Part shown: positions 47,964 through 58,949 of the stretch, one piece after another
Layout of the letters: every line of letters begins with the position of its first letter
How positions within the stretch are numbered: the first letter of the stretch is position 1
Source of the DNA: Neobacillus novalis NBRC 102450
Lineage (GTDB): Bacteria > Bacillota > Bacilli > Bacillales > Cytobacillaceae
Direction of reading: 5' to 3'
Assembly (NCBI RefSeq): GCF_001591805.1
Contig: NZ_BCVP01000005.1
Coordinates: 175,387-239,386, forward strand
DNA length: 64,000 bases
The notes under the pieces: generated by a model
The model's input: the letters and a program-made list of their open reading frames with translations, nothing else
Databases searched by the model: none
What the model was told of the DNA's origin: nothing
Translations under genes and position numbers: made by a program

Positions 47964-50317
47964 TCTGTTATTGCCTCCTCAGTTTCTACCGACTCTTGGA
48001 TAATTTGATCGAACCAGCCCTTTAAATCTTGGAAGGACGAAAACAATAAATCCCGTTCAAGAGCATATTGCTTCTGCTTAGTTTGATAAGTCCTAGAGTC
48101 ACTTAAATCACGCTTTTGCGCGCCGGTTTTTAAAGAAATAAATCCATTGTTTATTGTAACAAAATCCAGTTCAGAAAACACCTTTGACATAAAGTTTATC
48201 GTTTCCTGTGACCAGCCGCGATGTTTGGCGATATCTTCGCCATATCGCTTAAGATCAATTGGACCTTTCTTTACTAAAAAGGCATAGAACCATTTAAAAT
48301 GGTCACGGGTTGGAATCGTGCTGAAGAAATCACTGGATTGCTTATAAAAATACGCATACACCCTTGCCGGCTGTTTCCCTTTTAATAAAACCTCAAGAAT
48401 CTCTTTTGAGGGCGGGAAGTCAACTAAGACGATATTTGCCTGGTTACAATTGAGAGCTTTTGCTTCTTCGATATCTTGAACATGAATCGTCTCAGGCATC
48501 AATTCAGGGCTCATTTTTTCTAGATGTTCCTTATTAAAAATAATGAATTTCCTGTTTTCAGCAGGTACGGACCCGGCAATGGTGCTTATTCGCTTTTGCC
48601 CGCGATAGTCAAATAACTGCCAAGAATTCACCGCGATATCGCGAATGAAAATTTGTGGTTTACGTATATTGTTCCATTCATTAATAGATAATTCTCCAAT
48701 GAATGAAATTTTTGAAGCAGGTGAAATTTGGTCAACTAAAGATCCTAACCCAAAACCTACTCCATCAAGATTGGCATCAGCTTCATTCACTAACACCTTT
48801 AAATGGTTTTGTTCACTGCCAATTTTTCTCATACTGGCAATAGCAGCATTATTTATTAAAACTTTTGGTTTAGGGTTGTCCATTCCAAAAGGAGAAAGCA
48901 GACTCATTTCTTCGACTGTCGATAAACTAATGTCTTCTAGACGGATTTCCTCATCCAGATAGGTTACGGGGACAAAATCCGCTTCCGTTAACTGCTCCTC
49001 AGCAAGGCTATTTAATCTTGTGCGGAGCTCAGCAACATCCTCTAATTTCAAGGTCATTCCTGCAGCCATCGGATGGCCGCCAAAGTGAGGAAGAATCTCA
49101 CGGCAGGTCGATAAATTTTTAAACAGGTCAAAGCCGGCAATGCTCCGGGCAGATCCCTTTGCGACCCCTTTATCCGGGTCAAAATTTAACACAATCGTTG
49201 GCCGGTAGTACTTATCTACAAGCCTTGAGGCGACGATGCCAATGACACCGGCATTCCAGCCTTCTCTACCGATGACGAGAACCTTATTGGACGGAGTTGA
49301 ATAATTTGTTTCCACCTCTTCAATTGCTTCAGCGGTAATCGCATTAACAATCGCTTGCCTTGTCTTATTTAACGCATCCATTTCTTCCGCTAAATGCTGT
49401 GCTTCCTCCGGGTCTCTAGTGAGGATAAGCTGAACTGCGAGGTCTGCATCTTCTAAGCGGCCCACGGCGTTAATCCTTGGTGCAAGTGTAAATCCAATGG
49501 TTTCTTCATTTATTGACAGCGGATCGACCCCAGCCAATTTTAAAATCGCTTTAAGGCCAATATTTTTCGTAGCCTTTAACTTTTCAAGCCCTTTTTTCGC
49601 AATCAGCCGATTTTCACCTTTTAATGAAACTAAATCGGCAATCGTTCCAATGACGGCAATTTCAAGTAAATGCTCAGGAACTTCACCATAAAGGGCATGG
49701 GCGAGTTTAAAGGCAACTCCCACTCCTGCTAGTTCCCGAAATGGATAATGGCTATCAGGAAGCTTTGGGTGAATAATCGCAAGTGCTTCTGGTAAGACCG
49801 GCCCCGGTTCATGGTGGTCGGTAATAATTAGGTCAATTCCGATATCTTTTGCCACTGCTGCTTCGTGGAGAGCAGATATTCCAGTATCAACAGTAATAAT
49901 TAACTTTATTCCATTTTCCGCCGCTTGACGGAAGGCTGATTCATTCGGCCCATACCCTTCAGTAAAGCGATTAGGGATGTAGAATTGTACATTTGCTCCC
50001 AGGTCACGAAGGGTAATCATCAACACCGATGTACTGCTTACACCGTCAGCGTCATAATCACCAAAAATAAGGATGGATTCTTGTTTATCAATTGCCTCTC
50101 GAATTCTGTTAACTGCAATATCCATCCCTTTTAATAGGTAAGGGTCATGAAATTCATCCTTGCCAAATAAAAAATACCGTGCAGATTCTAGGCTGTCTAA
50201 GCCACGGTTGACAAGCAGCGACGCAACTAGAGGTGTAATTTTCAATTCATCTGCTAGCAGCTTTACTAGATTATGATCAGAACTGCGAACAATCCATCTT
50301 GATTTTGACTTTAACAT
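47954..50317 (-). CDS. recJ: single-stranded-DNA-specific exonuclease RecJ
   Basis: 5'-3' ssDNA exonuclease of recombination and base excision repair. The 787-residue product has the DHH phosphoesterase motifs [11 protein letters not shown] near residue 83, DTG, and TDHHEPG, then GGHPMAAGM of the DHHA1 domain, an OB fold and a Firmicutes-specific C-terminal extension of about 220 residues. A GTG at 50329 opens the frame but overlaps the ribosome site; ATG at 50317, nine bases after GGGGTG, gives MLKSKSRW and is chosen. Confidence 0.95.
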   Translation of the reverse strand: MLKSKSRWIVRSSDHNLVKLLADELKITPLVASLLVNRGLDSLESARYFLFGKDEFHDPYLLKGMDIAVNRIREAIDKQESILIFGDYDADGVSSTSVLMITLRDLGANVQFYIPNRFTEGYGPNESAFRQAAENGIKLIITVDTGISALHEAAVAKDIGIDLIITDHHEPGPVLPEALAIIHPKLPDSHYPFRELAGVGVAFKLAHALYGEVPEHLLEIAVIGTIADLVSLKGENRLIAKKGLEKLKATKNIGLKAILKLAGVDPLSINEETIGFTLAPRINAVGRLEDADLAVQLILTRDPEEAQHLAEEMDALNKTRQAIVNAITAEAIEEVETNYSTPSNKVLVIGREGWNAGVIGIVASRLVDKYYRPTIVLNFDPDKGVAKGSARSIAGFDLFKNLSTCREILPHFGGHPMAAGMTLKLEDVAELRTRLNSLAEEQLTEADFVPVTYLDEEIRLEDISLSTVEEMSLLSPFGMDNPKPKVLINNAAIASMRKIGSEQNHLKVLVNEADANLDGVGFGLGSLVDQISPASKISFIGELSINEWNNIRKPQIFIRDIAVNSWQLFDYRGQKRISTIAGSVPAENRKFIIFNKEHLEKMSPELMPETIHVQDIEEAKALNCNQANIVLVDFPPSKEILEVLLKGKQPARVYAYFYKQSSDFFSTIPTRDHFKWFYAFLVKKGPIDLKRYGEDIAKHRGWSQETINFMSKVFSELDFVTINNGFISLKTGAQKRDLSDSRTYQTKQKQYALERDLLFSSFQDLKGWFDQIIQESVETEEAITEWI

Positions 50318-50381
50318 TTGCTTGTTCACCCCTCAGACTTTCTTATTATACAGGAGCGTTAAAAAGCTTTCAATATAGAAA

Positions 50382-50475
50382 ACTCGCCGATTGGCGAGCC
50401 GATTGGCGAGCCGTTAGGCGGTTCATGAGGCGTAGTTGCACTTATGCCTGATCGGAAAGTATTACTTTCCGATCG
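50382..50475. repeat. palindromic repeat cluster between recJ and secDF
   Basis: GATTGGCGAGCC occurs twice in tandem (12 bp) inside CTCGCC...GGCGAG palindromes, and a second palindrome GATCGGAAAGTA / TACTTTCCGATC spans 50453-50474. The stretch lies between the recJ start and the secDF terminator and encodes nothing. Confidence 0.7.
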
Positions 50476-50483
50476 GCGAAAAA

Positions 50484-50512
50484 GAAAAACCGCAGAGCTT
50501 CTGCGGTTTTTC
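50484..50512 (-). terminator. terminator of secDF
   Basis: AAAAACCGCAGA / TCTGCGGTTTTT hairpin with a three-base loop, just past the secDF stop. Confidence 0.9.
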
Positions 50513-50518
50513 AAAAAA

Positions 50519-52780
50519 TTACACTTGTGGTTGATCTGAATATTTCTTTTTAACCTTTTCTGTTTTAATAACTCCCTTTTTCTTTAGCTCTCTACATTTC
50601 ATAACAAACCATAGTGAACTTGCGATAAAAAGGGAAGAGTATACACCGACAATTAATCCTACAAACAAGGCGATAGAGAAATTGCGTATTGACGCACTTC
50701 CGAAAATCATTAAGCTTGCAGTAGCAATTAATACGGTTAAAACAGTGTTGATCGAACGCGTTAATGTTTGACGGATACTAACATTTACAACGTCAGCAAT
50801 CTCCTGAACGGTTTTGAGACGCTTTTTCTTATGCAGGTTTTCACGAATCCGGTCAAAGGTTACGATTGTATCGTGGTTCGAATAACCAACAATTGTTAAA
50901 ATAGCAGCAATAAAGGTTAAATCGACTTCAAGTCTTGTAAGACTGAAGAAAGCAACGATAAAAAACGCATCGTGAAGCAAGGAAATAACGGCCGCAATCG
51001 CCATATACAATTCAAATCGAATCGTAACGTAGAGAATTATTCCTATCGATGCAATCAAAACGGCGTAAAAGGCATTTTTCGCCAGCTCTTTCCCAACTTC
51101 GGACGAAACAGTGCTGACATTCGGCTCTGAGCCGAATTCCTTTTTAATCTCTGCTTTTAAATGGGCTATTTCATCTTTCGATAAAACACCAACCATTCGA
51201 GCGGCACCAATTTGATTTTTATCACCAGAAATAACGACATCATCCGTTTTTAAATGAAGCTTGTCAAAAGCATTTTCAACCTGTGTCGTTGTTAAAGGTG
51301 TTTTTGATTGAATTTCTACACGCGTTCCGCTTGAAAAATCAATTCCTAAGTTCATACGGAAAACCGAAAGTATGATTACTCCAGCAACTAGAAGTACACC
51401 TGAAAAAACGAAGAATTTATTTTTCATTTTAATAAAATCCAGCTTATCAAATCTGGTTGGAAGATCGATTGTATCAAAATTTTCAGCAATGTTATGAATT
51501 TTGGCCGGATTCACGCCAAACCAGCTAGGTTTCTTATTAAATAATCCACTGTGAACCCATAGTCCCAACATAAACCTCGAGCCGTAAACAGCGGTGAGAA
51601 AACTCATAAAGATACTCACGAGTAACATGGTAGCAAACCCTTTTACGGAGCTTGTCCCATAGAAAAATAATACAGCCGCAGTCAACATCGTTGTCAAGTT
51701 GGCATCAAGAATGGTCCGAAACGCATGGTTTTCACCAGCCTGGAATGCTGATTTAATCGATTTACCAACTTTTATCTCATCCTTGATCCGCTCGTAGGTA
51801 ATGATATTCGCGTCAACTGCCATCCCAATCCCCAGAATAATCGCGGCAATTCCCGGCAGTGTTAAAACTCCATTCATCCAATCAAAAACCAATAGAATCA
51901 AGTAAATATAAAAACTTAACGCAACAACTGCAATGAATCCTGGAAAACGATAATAGAAAATCATAAACAAGAAAATGATGGCGACACCGATGATTCCTGC
52001 AAAAATCGTCTCATTTAATGCTTGCTCTCCAAATTTTGCACCGACAGAAGTAGAATACACTTCCGTAAGCTTGACTGGTAATGAACCAGCATTTAAAAGC
52101 GATGCCAAGGTATTTGCTTCTTTTGTTGTAAAACTGCCTACAATTGAAACCGTATTTTGATTAAATACTTGCTTTACAGTTGGAGCTGATATATATTTTG
52201 GATTTGGTTTTGCTGCCTCTGTTTTAAAGGAGTCTTTTCCTTCTACAAAATCCATCCAGATAACAAGGACATTTGGATTCGTGTTCATAATTTCTTCAGA
52301 TACTTTGCGGAATTTATTCGCATCCTTTAATGTTAAAGAAACACTTGGTGCACCAGTTTCGTCAAAAGTCTGCTTTGCCCCGCCTTGTTTTAAGTCTGTG
52401 CCGTCCATCATTGGACGGTCATTTGCATCGCGGAAGGATAAATTTGCCTGGGTAGACAAAATCTCACGAGCTTCGTTTTGGTCAGTAACCCCCGCAAGCT
52501 GAACGCGGATTCGGTTTGTTCCTTCAATTTGAATACTCGGTTCACTTACCCCTAGGACGTTGATCCGTCTGTCGAGCGCTTGAGCTGTACTAGCTAAAAC
52601 GTCTTTATCAATCTTTTGTCCCTTTTTCGCCGGCTCAACCTCGTACAAAACCTCAAATCCGCCTTGTAGGTCAAGTCCTAGCTTAATGTTGTTTACAACG
52701 TTCTTTGCTGTTGCTCCCGCTGTGCTTCCGATAATGAGAACCAGAAGAAAGAAAGCAATAATTCTGCTGCGCTTTACCAT
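50519..52780 (-). CDS. secDF: fused SecD-SecF protein translocase subunit
   Basis: Proton-driven accessory of the Sec channel that pulls exported chains from outside. 753 residues: SecD half (to about 440) with one N-terminal helix, a large P1 domain, and five helices including GIGMAVDANIITYERI; SecF half (about 450-753) with the SSGTRVEI loop and YSNHDTIVTFDRIRE. These two Asp-containing helices are the proton path of the family. The fusion is normal for Bacillus. ATG at 52780 has an AGGAGG about nine bases upstream. Monocistronic with its own terminator. Confidence 0.97.
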   Translation of the reverse strand: MVKRSRIIAFFLLVLIIGSTAGATAKNVVNNIKLGLDLQGGFEVLYEVEPAKKGQKIDKDVLASTAQALDRRINVLGVSEPSIQIEGTNRIRVQLAGVTDQNEAREILSTQANLSFRDANDRPMMDGTDLKQGGAKQTFDETGAPSVSLTLKDANKFRKVSEEIMNTNPNVLVIWMDFVEGKDSFKTEAAKPNPKYISAPTVKQVFNQNTVSIVGSFTTKEANTLASLLNAGSLPVKLTEVYSTSVGAKFGEQALNETIFAGIIGVAIIFLFMIFYYRFPGFIAVVALSFYIYLILLVFDWMNGVLTLPGIAAIILGIGMAVDANIITYERIKDEIKVGKSIKSAFQAGENHAFRTILDANLTTMLTAAVLFFYGTSSVKGFATMLLVSIFMSFLTAVYGSRFMLGLWVHSGLFNKKPSWFGVNPAKIHNIAENFDTIDLPTRFDKLDFIKMKNKFFVFSGVLLVAGVIILSVFRMNLGIDFSSGTRVEIQSKTPLTTTQVENAFDKLHLKTDDVVISGDKNQIGAARMVGVLSKDEIAHLKAEIKKEFGSEPNVSTVSSEVGKELAKNAFYAVLIASIGIILYVTIRFELYMAIAAVISLLHDAFFIVAFFSLTRLEVDLTFIAAILTIVGYSNHDTIVTFDRIRENLHKKKRLKTVQEIADVVNVSIRQTLTRSINTVLTVLIATASLMIFGSASIRNFSIALFVGLIVGVYSSLFIASSLWFVMKCRELKKKGVIKTEKVKKKYSDQPQV

Positions 52781-52897
52781 TATGTAATGTTCCTCCTTAG
52801 TGCCTGTGCCTTAGCACTTTTACGTCCAAATAATTAAAAAGTCACTGCTACTATTATGGAATAAGTTAGAAATGCTGTCAATTTGAAAATGGCGGGA

Positions 52898-53194
52898 TTA
52901 TTTCAATAACTCTTTCAATTCATTTTCATCATCAAATGAGAATTCAGCCGTTTTATATGTCTCAATGGCTGCGAAGCTGAGATAATCACTTACCTTAACA
53001 GAGAGAATTGCTTGGATAATTTCGTGCAGCATTAATTCATCCTTTACCTTCTTCCACTTTTTCTTAATTAAGAAATCCCAAAGCTCTTGTTCCGTTACCG
53101 AATTGTAACCGAGTAAGCGAAACTCTGAAAGTTTACTTGCTATTGCCGGCTGTACCTGGGTACGAAAATAATCGTATCTGTGGCTATTATCCAT
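52898..53194 (-). CDS. comN: post-transcriptional regulator ComN
   Basis: 98-residue helical protein of the YrzD/ComN family. In B. subtilis ComN controls the late competence operon comE after transcription and localises with DivIVA and MinJ at poles. Features: RYDYFRTQVQPAIASKLSEF at the start and ELWDFLIKKKWKKVKDELMLHEIIQAILSVKVSDYLSFA. It is divergent from spoVB with about 120 bp between starts, as in B. subtilis. No comE genes are in this window. Confidence 0.9.
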   Translation of the reverse strand: MDNSHRYDYFRTQVQPAIASKLSEFRLLGYNSVTEQELWDFLIKKKWKKVKDELMLHEIIQAILSVKVSDYLSFAAIETYKTAEFSFDDENELKELLK

Positions 53195-53243
53195 TCACTC
53201 TGCCCCCTAAAGTTACTTGCATTCAAAAAGGTCTTACTACTTG

Positions 53244-53273
53244 TCATGCTTTGTCCACCACGTTGCATATAGT
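53244..53273 (+). promoter_or_regulatory. putative SigE-type promoter of spoVB
   Basis: CATATAGT at 53266-53273 resembles the SigE -10 (CATACANT); TCATGCT 15 bases upstream is a weak -35. spoVB is known as a SigE-controlled gene in B. subtilis. Confidence 0.3.
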
Positions 53274-53317
53274 TAATTGTATATGAATTCTTCTTTTTTG
53301 AGAAGGTGGGAATTAGC

Positions 53318-54862
53318 ATGTCGAAGTTTTTAAAGGGGACTTTTATCCTATTAATTGCCGGATTCATTACCAGGGTGCTCGGTTTTATTTATCGGATTGT
53401 CTTAGCGCGGAGCATTGGCGAAGAAGGCGTGGGCTTATACATGATGGCGTATCCCACCTTTATTCTTGTCGTAACCATTACACAGCTGGGTCTTCCGGTG
53501 GCGATTTCAAAAAATATTGCCGAGGCTGAGGCAAGAGGTGATTATCCTGAAATAAAAAAAATCCTTGTTGTTTCCCTGGCCACTACGATTAGCTTATCGA
53601 TCATTCTTACACCGGCCATCATCCTGCTGGCACCCATTCTAGCAACGACACTGTTCACTGACCCAAGGACCTATTATCCGTTAATTGCGATTGCTCCGGC
53701 TATTCCAATTATCGCCGTTTCTTCTGTGTTACGAGGTTACTTTCAAGGAAGACAAAATATGCGGCCCTCAGCCGTTTCGCAGATTTTAGAGCAGGTTGTC
53801 AGAATTACCTTAATTGCCGTGATGACAAAAGCATTTCTTCCCTATGGCGTTCATTATGCGGCTGCGGCGGCAATGGCGGCATCCGTTTTAGGTGAACTAG
53901 TATCATTGGTCTACCTAATGACGACCTTCAAATTGAAAAAGCGTTTTCCGCTTAGAAAGAATTTTTTCCAATTTGCTCAAAAAGGAAAGCAGACGTTTCA
54001 CGATTTAATGGAAATTGCTTTACCGACCATGGGAAGCAGAATGATTGGTTCTGTCGCCTGGTTTTTTGAACCAATCGTCGTTGCCCACAGCTTAGCTCTA
54101 GCAGGTGTTTTAGCGGTGAACGGGACTAAACTATATGGGTTGTTGACCGGCTACGCGATGCCGCTGTTAATGCTCCCATCCTTTGTCACCTTTTCATTAG
54201 CAACATCATTGGTTCCTGCCATCAGCGAGGCCAATTCCCGCAATAACCATAAATTAATCGGCTATCGGCTCCAGCAGGCGTTAAGATTAACGTTTTTAAC
54301 CGGCGGGCTTGCCGTCATTGTCCTCTATGTATTGGCCGACCCACTCATGCAGTTAATGTATGGCTCAACGAAAGGGTCCTACTTTATTCGGTTAATGGCG
54401 CCGTTCTTCTTGTTTTATTACTACCAGGGTCCACTACAGGCTGTTCTCCAGGCGTTAAATCTCGCCAGAGCGGCGATGATCAATAGTCTTATTGGCGCCG
54501 TTGTCAAAACAGCTGTGATCTTTTTCCTTGCCTCACAGGCTTCCTTCGGCATTACGGGGGCAGCTCTCGGAATTATTGTCGGCTTTGTGTTAGTAACGGT
54601 TCTTCACTTTGCCACTGTTTTGAAGAAGGTTACCTTTCCATTTTACATTCGCGATTATTTAAAAGGTTTTCTCGTCATGGGTGCCTCCGGCTGGTTAGGA
54701 TATTGGTTATTTGAGAATATCCTCTTAAGTGAGCATTTGCTGCTAAGGATGCTATGCTCGATCACTGGCATGGGGATTTCCTATATTGTCATGCTCCTGC
54801 TATTCGGACTGATTAAAAAGGATGAACTCCACCGGATTCCGTGGATTGGGAAGTTATTATAA
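53318..54862 (+). CDS. spoVB: stage V sporulation protein B, MATE/MurJ-like flippase
   Basis: Polytopic membrane protein of 514 residues with about 14 helices, member of the polysaccharide-export/MurJ fold superfamily. Needed for spore cortex synthesis, presumably by flipping lipid-linked precursors in the outer forespore membrane. Signature start KGTFILLIAGFITRVLGFIYRIVLAR and PALPTMGSRMIGS-like central motif. The frame opens at a GTG at 53306, but ATG at 53318 with AAGGTGGG seven to eight bases upstream fits better. Confidence 0.95.
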   Translation: MSKFLKGTFILLIAGFITRVLGFIYRIVLARSIGEEGVGLYMMAYPTFILVVTITQLGLPVAISKNIAEAEARGDYPEIKKILVVSLATTISLSIILTPAIILLAPILATTLFTDPRTYYPLIAIAPAIPIIAVSSVLRGYFQGRQNMRPSAVSQILEQVVRITLIAVMTKAFLPYGVHYAAAAAMAASVLGELVSLVYLMTTFKLKKRFPLRKNFFQFAQKGKQTFHDLMEIALPTMGSRMIGSVAWFFEPIVVAHSLALAGVLAVNGTKLYGLLTGYAMPLLMLPSFVTFSLATSLVPAISEANSRNNHKLIGYRLQQALRLTFLTGGLAVIVLYVLADPLMQLMYGSTKGSYFIRLMAPFFLFYYYQGPLQAVLQALNLARAAMINSLIGAVVKTAVIFFLASQASFGITGAALGIIVGFVLVTVLHFATVLKKVTFPFYIRDYLKGFLVMGASGWLGYWLFENILLSEHLLLRMLCSITGMGISYIVMLLLFGLIKKDELHRIPWIGKLL

Positions 54863-55010
54863 GAAAAGCGTAAGCGCCCTGGTCAGCGGCGTATGGCCTG
54901 GAGCGCTCCAACTGAGATAAAGGAAACACGAAGAGCGGAGCGATTCGATGTTGACTTATCGTAGGGCGGAGAGCGAAGGACACTAGCCGCTAGGGCGCTG
55001 GAGCTGGACA
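54862..55010. repeat. interspersed repeat, copy B (149 bp)
   Basis: Begins at the spoVB stop codon (AGAAAAGCGTAAGCG) and ends GCTGGAGCTGGACA; close copy of 18651-18798, with similarity continuing into TTCTCAAAGT beyond both ends. It may serve as the spoVB terminator. Confidence 0.85.
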
Positions 55011-55059
55011 ATTCTCAAAGTCAAAGATTCATACAAGTTTTTTCGGCGTGTCTCTTCCT

Positions 55060-55725
55060 TCAATCATGGGTATCAATGAAAAATTTGCCGTTTTCATAAC
55101 TGCAAAAGGAAATTTTCTTAATGTCACGATAACCCTTTTTTTTAAGTTCTTGGCGGAGCCATAGATTGGTTTTGTTTATCCTTTTTAAATTTTCTTCCTC
55201 AATCGTTCCATCCATAATGAGCGGGATGGTAATATCACCATTATTAGCAGGAGTCTTAGGTTGGTACGGGTCGTCAATTTTTTCTAATACAGATAGTTTG
55301 CCCGAGGTTTCTAAAATGGCAAATTCAACATCTCCAATACTTCTAATGTCCTTTTCTCTTAATTGTGACATTAAATCATCAAAATTATAGCGGAGCTTTT
55401 TCATTGCGTCCTCGTCAATTTTTCCTCGATTGATGATGATACTTGGCTGCCCATCAACAAGATTACGAAATTTTTTATTTTTCAGCGAAATGATCGCGAG
55501 CGTGATTTGAATACACATCAAGAGAACCATCGGTACCACCGTATGTAATAGCGGGTCCTTCGTATCCTCAATTGCAATAACAGCCATCTCACCTATCATG
55601 ATGAAAACGACTAGGTCAAGGACGCTTAATTCGCCAATTTCCCGCTTCCCCATGATCCTGAAAATGACTAGCATCAGTAAATATAACAATACGGTTCGAA
55701 AAATAATATTCAAATAAACATCCAC
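55060..55725 (-). CDS. yrbG: DUF421/YetF family membrane protein YrbG
   Basis: 221-residue protein with three N-terminal membrane helices (about 8-28, 35-52, 60-80) and a cytosolic DUF421 domain (about 85-221) containing QPSIIINRGKIDEDAMKKLRYNFDDLMSQLREKDI. Members of the family such as SpoVAE-associated and YetF proteins are common in spore formers, but the role is not settled. Start GTG at 55725 about ten bases after AGGGG. Convergent with spoVB across the repeat, as in the B. subtilis order spoVB-yrbG-yrzE-yajC. Confidence 0.88.
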   Translation of the reverse strand: MDVYLNIIFRTVLLYLLMLVIFRIMGKREIGELSVLDLVVFIMIGEMAVIAIEDTKDPLLHTVVPMVLLMCIQITLAIISLKNKKFRNLVDGQPSIIINRGKIDEDAMKKLRYNFDDLMSQLREKDIRSIGDVEFAILETSGKLSVLEKIDDPYQPKTPANNGDITIPLIMDGTIEEENLKRINKTNLWLRQELKKKGYRDIKKISFCSYENGKFFIDTHD

Positions 55726-55916
55726 TTACTAATCGCCCCTTTTTATCCATTCAGTACTATTGTCCGCTAGTTTTCGGCGAATCATTCGTTTTCTTTTGTA
55801 AAAAGCAGACAAAATTTCATTCTACTTTTCTCTTCTCACGAATACGCTTGTACTAGGAAAGAATTTTGTATCTACGGCCTGGCCTGGTAGAGGAAAGAGG
55901 AAAACGGCCTGGGAGG

Positions 55917-56330
55917 ATGCTAAAGGGGGGAGTTAAAATCGAATCAAAAAGCTTTGGTACATCTATTTTGTACGGATTAATTTTTATCTTTGCATTTGCT
56001 GTGCTTTGCAGCCTGATATTTGCATTTATACTAAGGTTTACGTCCGCCGGGGAGGGATCGCTTCAATATATCATAACGGCTTTATCATTTATCGCGCTAT
56101 TTGGGGGCGGTTTTCTTTCCGGTGGCAAGCGCAAAGAAAAAGGCTGGCTTATTGGCGGAATAACTGGGCTTATTTACTCGCTAGTGGTTTTTTTATTTCA
56201 ATACCTGGGCTATGATCGCTTGTTTGACACACAGCAAGTAATCTACCACACTTGCTATACCTTAATCGCGATGATGGGTGGAATTTTAGGGGTTAATATC
56301 GCAACGAATAATTCGCGGCGGTCGGCGTAA
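55917..56330 (+). CDS. yrzE: TIGR04086 family membrane protein YrzE
   Basis: Membrane protein with four helices (roughly SILYGLIFIFAFAVLCSLIF, YIITALSFIALFGGGFL, GWLIGGITGLIYSLVVFLF and TLIAMMGGILGVNIA) of the TIGR04086/YrzE family; function unknown. The start is uncertain. ATG at 55917 gives 137 residues but has GGGAGG directly adjacent. The best-placed ribosome site, AGGGGGGAG, precedes an in-frame ATC at 55938 where the conserved part begins (ESKSFG). See findings. Frame and family are firm, the first residues are not. Confidence 0.8.
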   Translation: MLKGGVKIESKSFGTSILYGLIFIFAFAVLCSLIFAFILRFTSAGEGSLQYIITALSFIALFGGGFLSGGKRKEKGWLIGGITGLIYSLVVFLFQYLGYDRLFDTQQVIYHTCYTLIAMMGGILGVNIATNNSRRSA

Positions 56331-56334
56331 AAAA

Positions 56335-56362
56335 GAAAAGGAAGCCAATGGCTTCCTTTTTT
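56335..56362. terminator. bidirectional terminator between yrzE and yajC
   Basis: AAAAGGAAGCC / GGCTTCCTTTT with a three-base loop and T tract. Confidence 0.9.
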
Positions 56363-56367
56363 ATCTG

Positions 56368-56658
56368 TTACTTTGAAAGGCTTACGCTCTCTCCGCCTGC
56401 TTCCGTGACTTCACGAATTGCATTGCGGTCATAGGTAAGACGGCTTCCATCTCCACATTTAATTACAGCTTTATTATCATCGATAGAGTCGATAATACCA
56501 TGTAATCCACCAATCGTGACGATTTTGTCACCCTTCTTCAAATCGTTTTGCATTTGTCGAACTGATTTTTGGCGTTTTTGCTGCGGGCGGATTAATAAGA
56601 AATAAAACAACACAAACATTAATATTAATGGACCAATTGTTCCAAGACTGCCTGCCAT
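56368..56658 (-). CDS. yajC: preprotein translocase subunit YajC
   Basis: 96-residue single-span membrane protein of the Sec accessory complex, working with SecDF. Helix at about residues 8-25 (IGPLILMFVLFYFLLIRPQQKRQ), followed by a small basic cytosolic domain with KKGDKIVTIGGLHGIID. The RPQQKR junction is the family hallmark. ATG at 56658, last gene of the ruvA-ruvB-queA-tgt-yajC transcript. Confidence 0.94.
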   Translation of the reverse strand: MAGSLGTIGPLILMFVLFYFLLIRPQQKRQKSVRQMQNDLKKGDKIVTIGGLHGIIDSIDDNKAVIKCGDGSRLTYDRNAIREVTEAGGESVSLSK

Positions 56659-56688
56659 AACTGTTTCCCTCCTTTCAAAAAGTATCTA

Positions 56689-57843
<1,155 letters not shown>

Positions 57844-57887
57844 CTAATGCAAAACCTATATAGCTGTCCAAGCCACCATTTATAACC

Positions 57888-58916
57888 TTAGCTGATGAAC
57901 ATTGCATCGCCAAAGCTGAAAAACCGATAGCGCTCGGTAACAGCTGTATTGTAAGCATGCAAAATATTTTCTCTGCCGGCTAAGGCGCTGACGAGCATAA
58001 TCAAGGTTGATTTTGGCAAATGAAAGTTGGTAATCATGCCATCGATTGCCTTAAACTCATAGCCTGGATAAATGAAAATATTAGTCCAGCCGCTTCCTTC
58101 GACAAATTGTCCCTCATTAGCGGAAGCAATGGTCTCCAGCGTTCTTGTTGAGGTCGTCCCAACGGTGATGATTCTGCCGCCATTATTTCTTACCTCGTTT
58201 AGGAGCCGGGCTGTCCCCTCCGTTACGATATAAAATTCCGAATGCATATCATGCTCCAACACATCATCAACATTTACAGGTCTGAACGTACCAAGGCCGA
58301 CATGGAGGGTGATAAACGCAATATGGACACCTTTTTCTTTAATTTCAGCCAATAGTGCTTCTGTAAAATGAAGCCCTGCCGTCGGTGCTGCCGCGGACCC
58401 AGGTTCACGGGCAAACACCGTTTGGTATCGATCGCGGTCATCGAGCTGCTCTTTTATGTAGGGGGGCAGCGGCATTTCACCTAATTGATCAAGCACCTCG
58501 TAAAAAATCCCCTCGTATTTGAATTCAAACACCCTGCCGCCATGGTCAGAGGTTCCTGTGCAAACGGCAGTAAGCAGGCCGTCGCCAAAGTCAATTTCGG
58601 TCCCTACCTTCACCCGTTTGGCCGGCTTCACAAGGGTTTCCCATTGGTCACCTTCAAGCTGTTTCAGCAGCAGGACCTCTATTTTGGCCCCTGTATCAGG
58701 TTTGACGCCAAAAAGGCGTGCAGGCAATACCTTAGTGTCATTTAAGACAAGGCAATCCCCTTCACGCAAATACTCAGAAATATCTTTAAAAACTTCATGC
58801 TTGATTTCGCCTGTTTCTTTATTCAAGACCATCAATCGGCTGTCAGTCCGATTTTTTAACGGTACTTGGGCAATTAATTCTTCAGGCAAATGAAAATCAA
58901 ATAAATCTACTTTCAT
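57888..58916 (-). CDS. queA: S-adenosylmethionine:tRNA ribosyltransferase-isomerase
   Basis: Moves the ribosyl part of AdoMet onto preQ1 in tRNA to form epoxyqueuosine. 342 residues, starting [17 protein letters not shown], with [23 protein letters not shown] and the [10 protein letters not shown] motif typical of QueA. The final reductase QueG/QueH is not in this window. ATG at 58916; ruvB ends 33 bp upstream. Confidence 0.96.
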   Translation of the reverse strand: MKVDLFDFHLPEELIAQVPLKNRTDSRLMVLNKETGEIKHEVFKDISEYLREGDCLVLNDTKVLPARLFGVKPDTGAKIEVLLLKQLEGDQWETLVKPAKRVKVGTEIDFGDGLLTAVCTGTSDHGGRVFEFKYEGIFYEVLDQLGEMPLPPYIKEQLDDRDRYQTVFAREPGSAAAPTAGLHFTEALLAEIKEKGVHIAFITLHVGLGTFRPVNVDDVLEHDMHSEFYIVTEGTARLLNEVRNNGGRIITVGTTSTRTLETIASANEGQFVEGSGWTNIFIYPGYEFKAIDGMITNFHLPKSTLIMLVSALAGRENILHAYNTAVTERYRFFSFGDAMFIS

Positions 58917-58949
58917 ATTATAACATCCTAATCTTTTTAAAATAACGAA

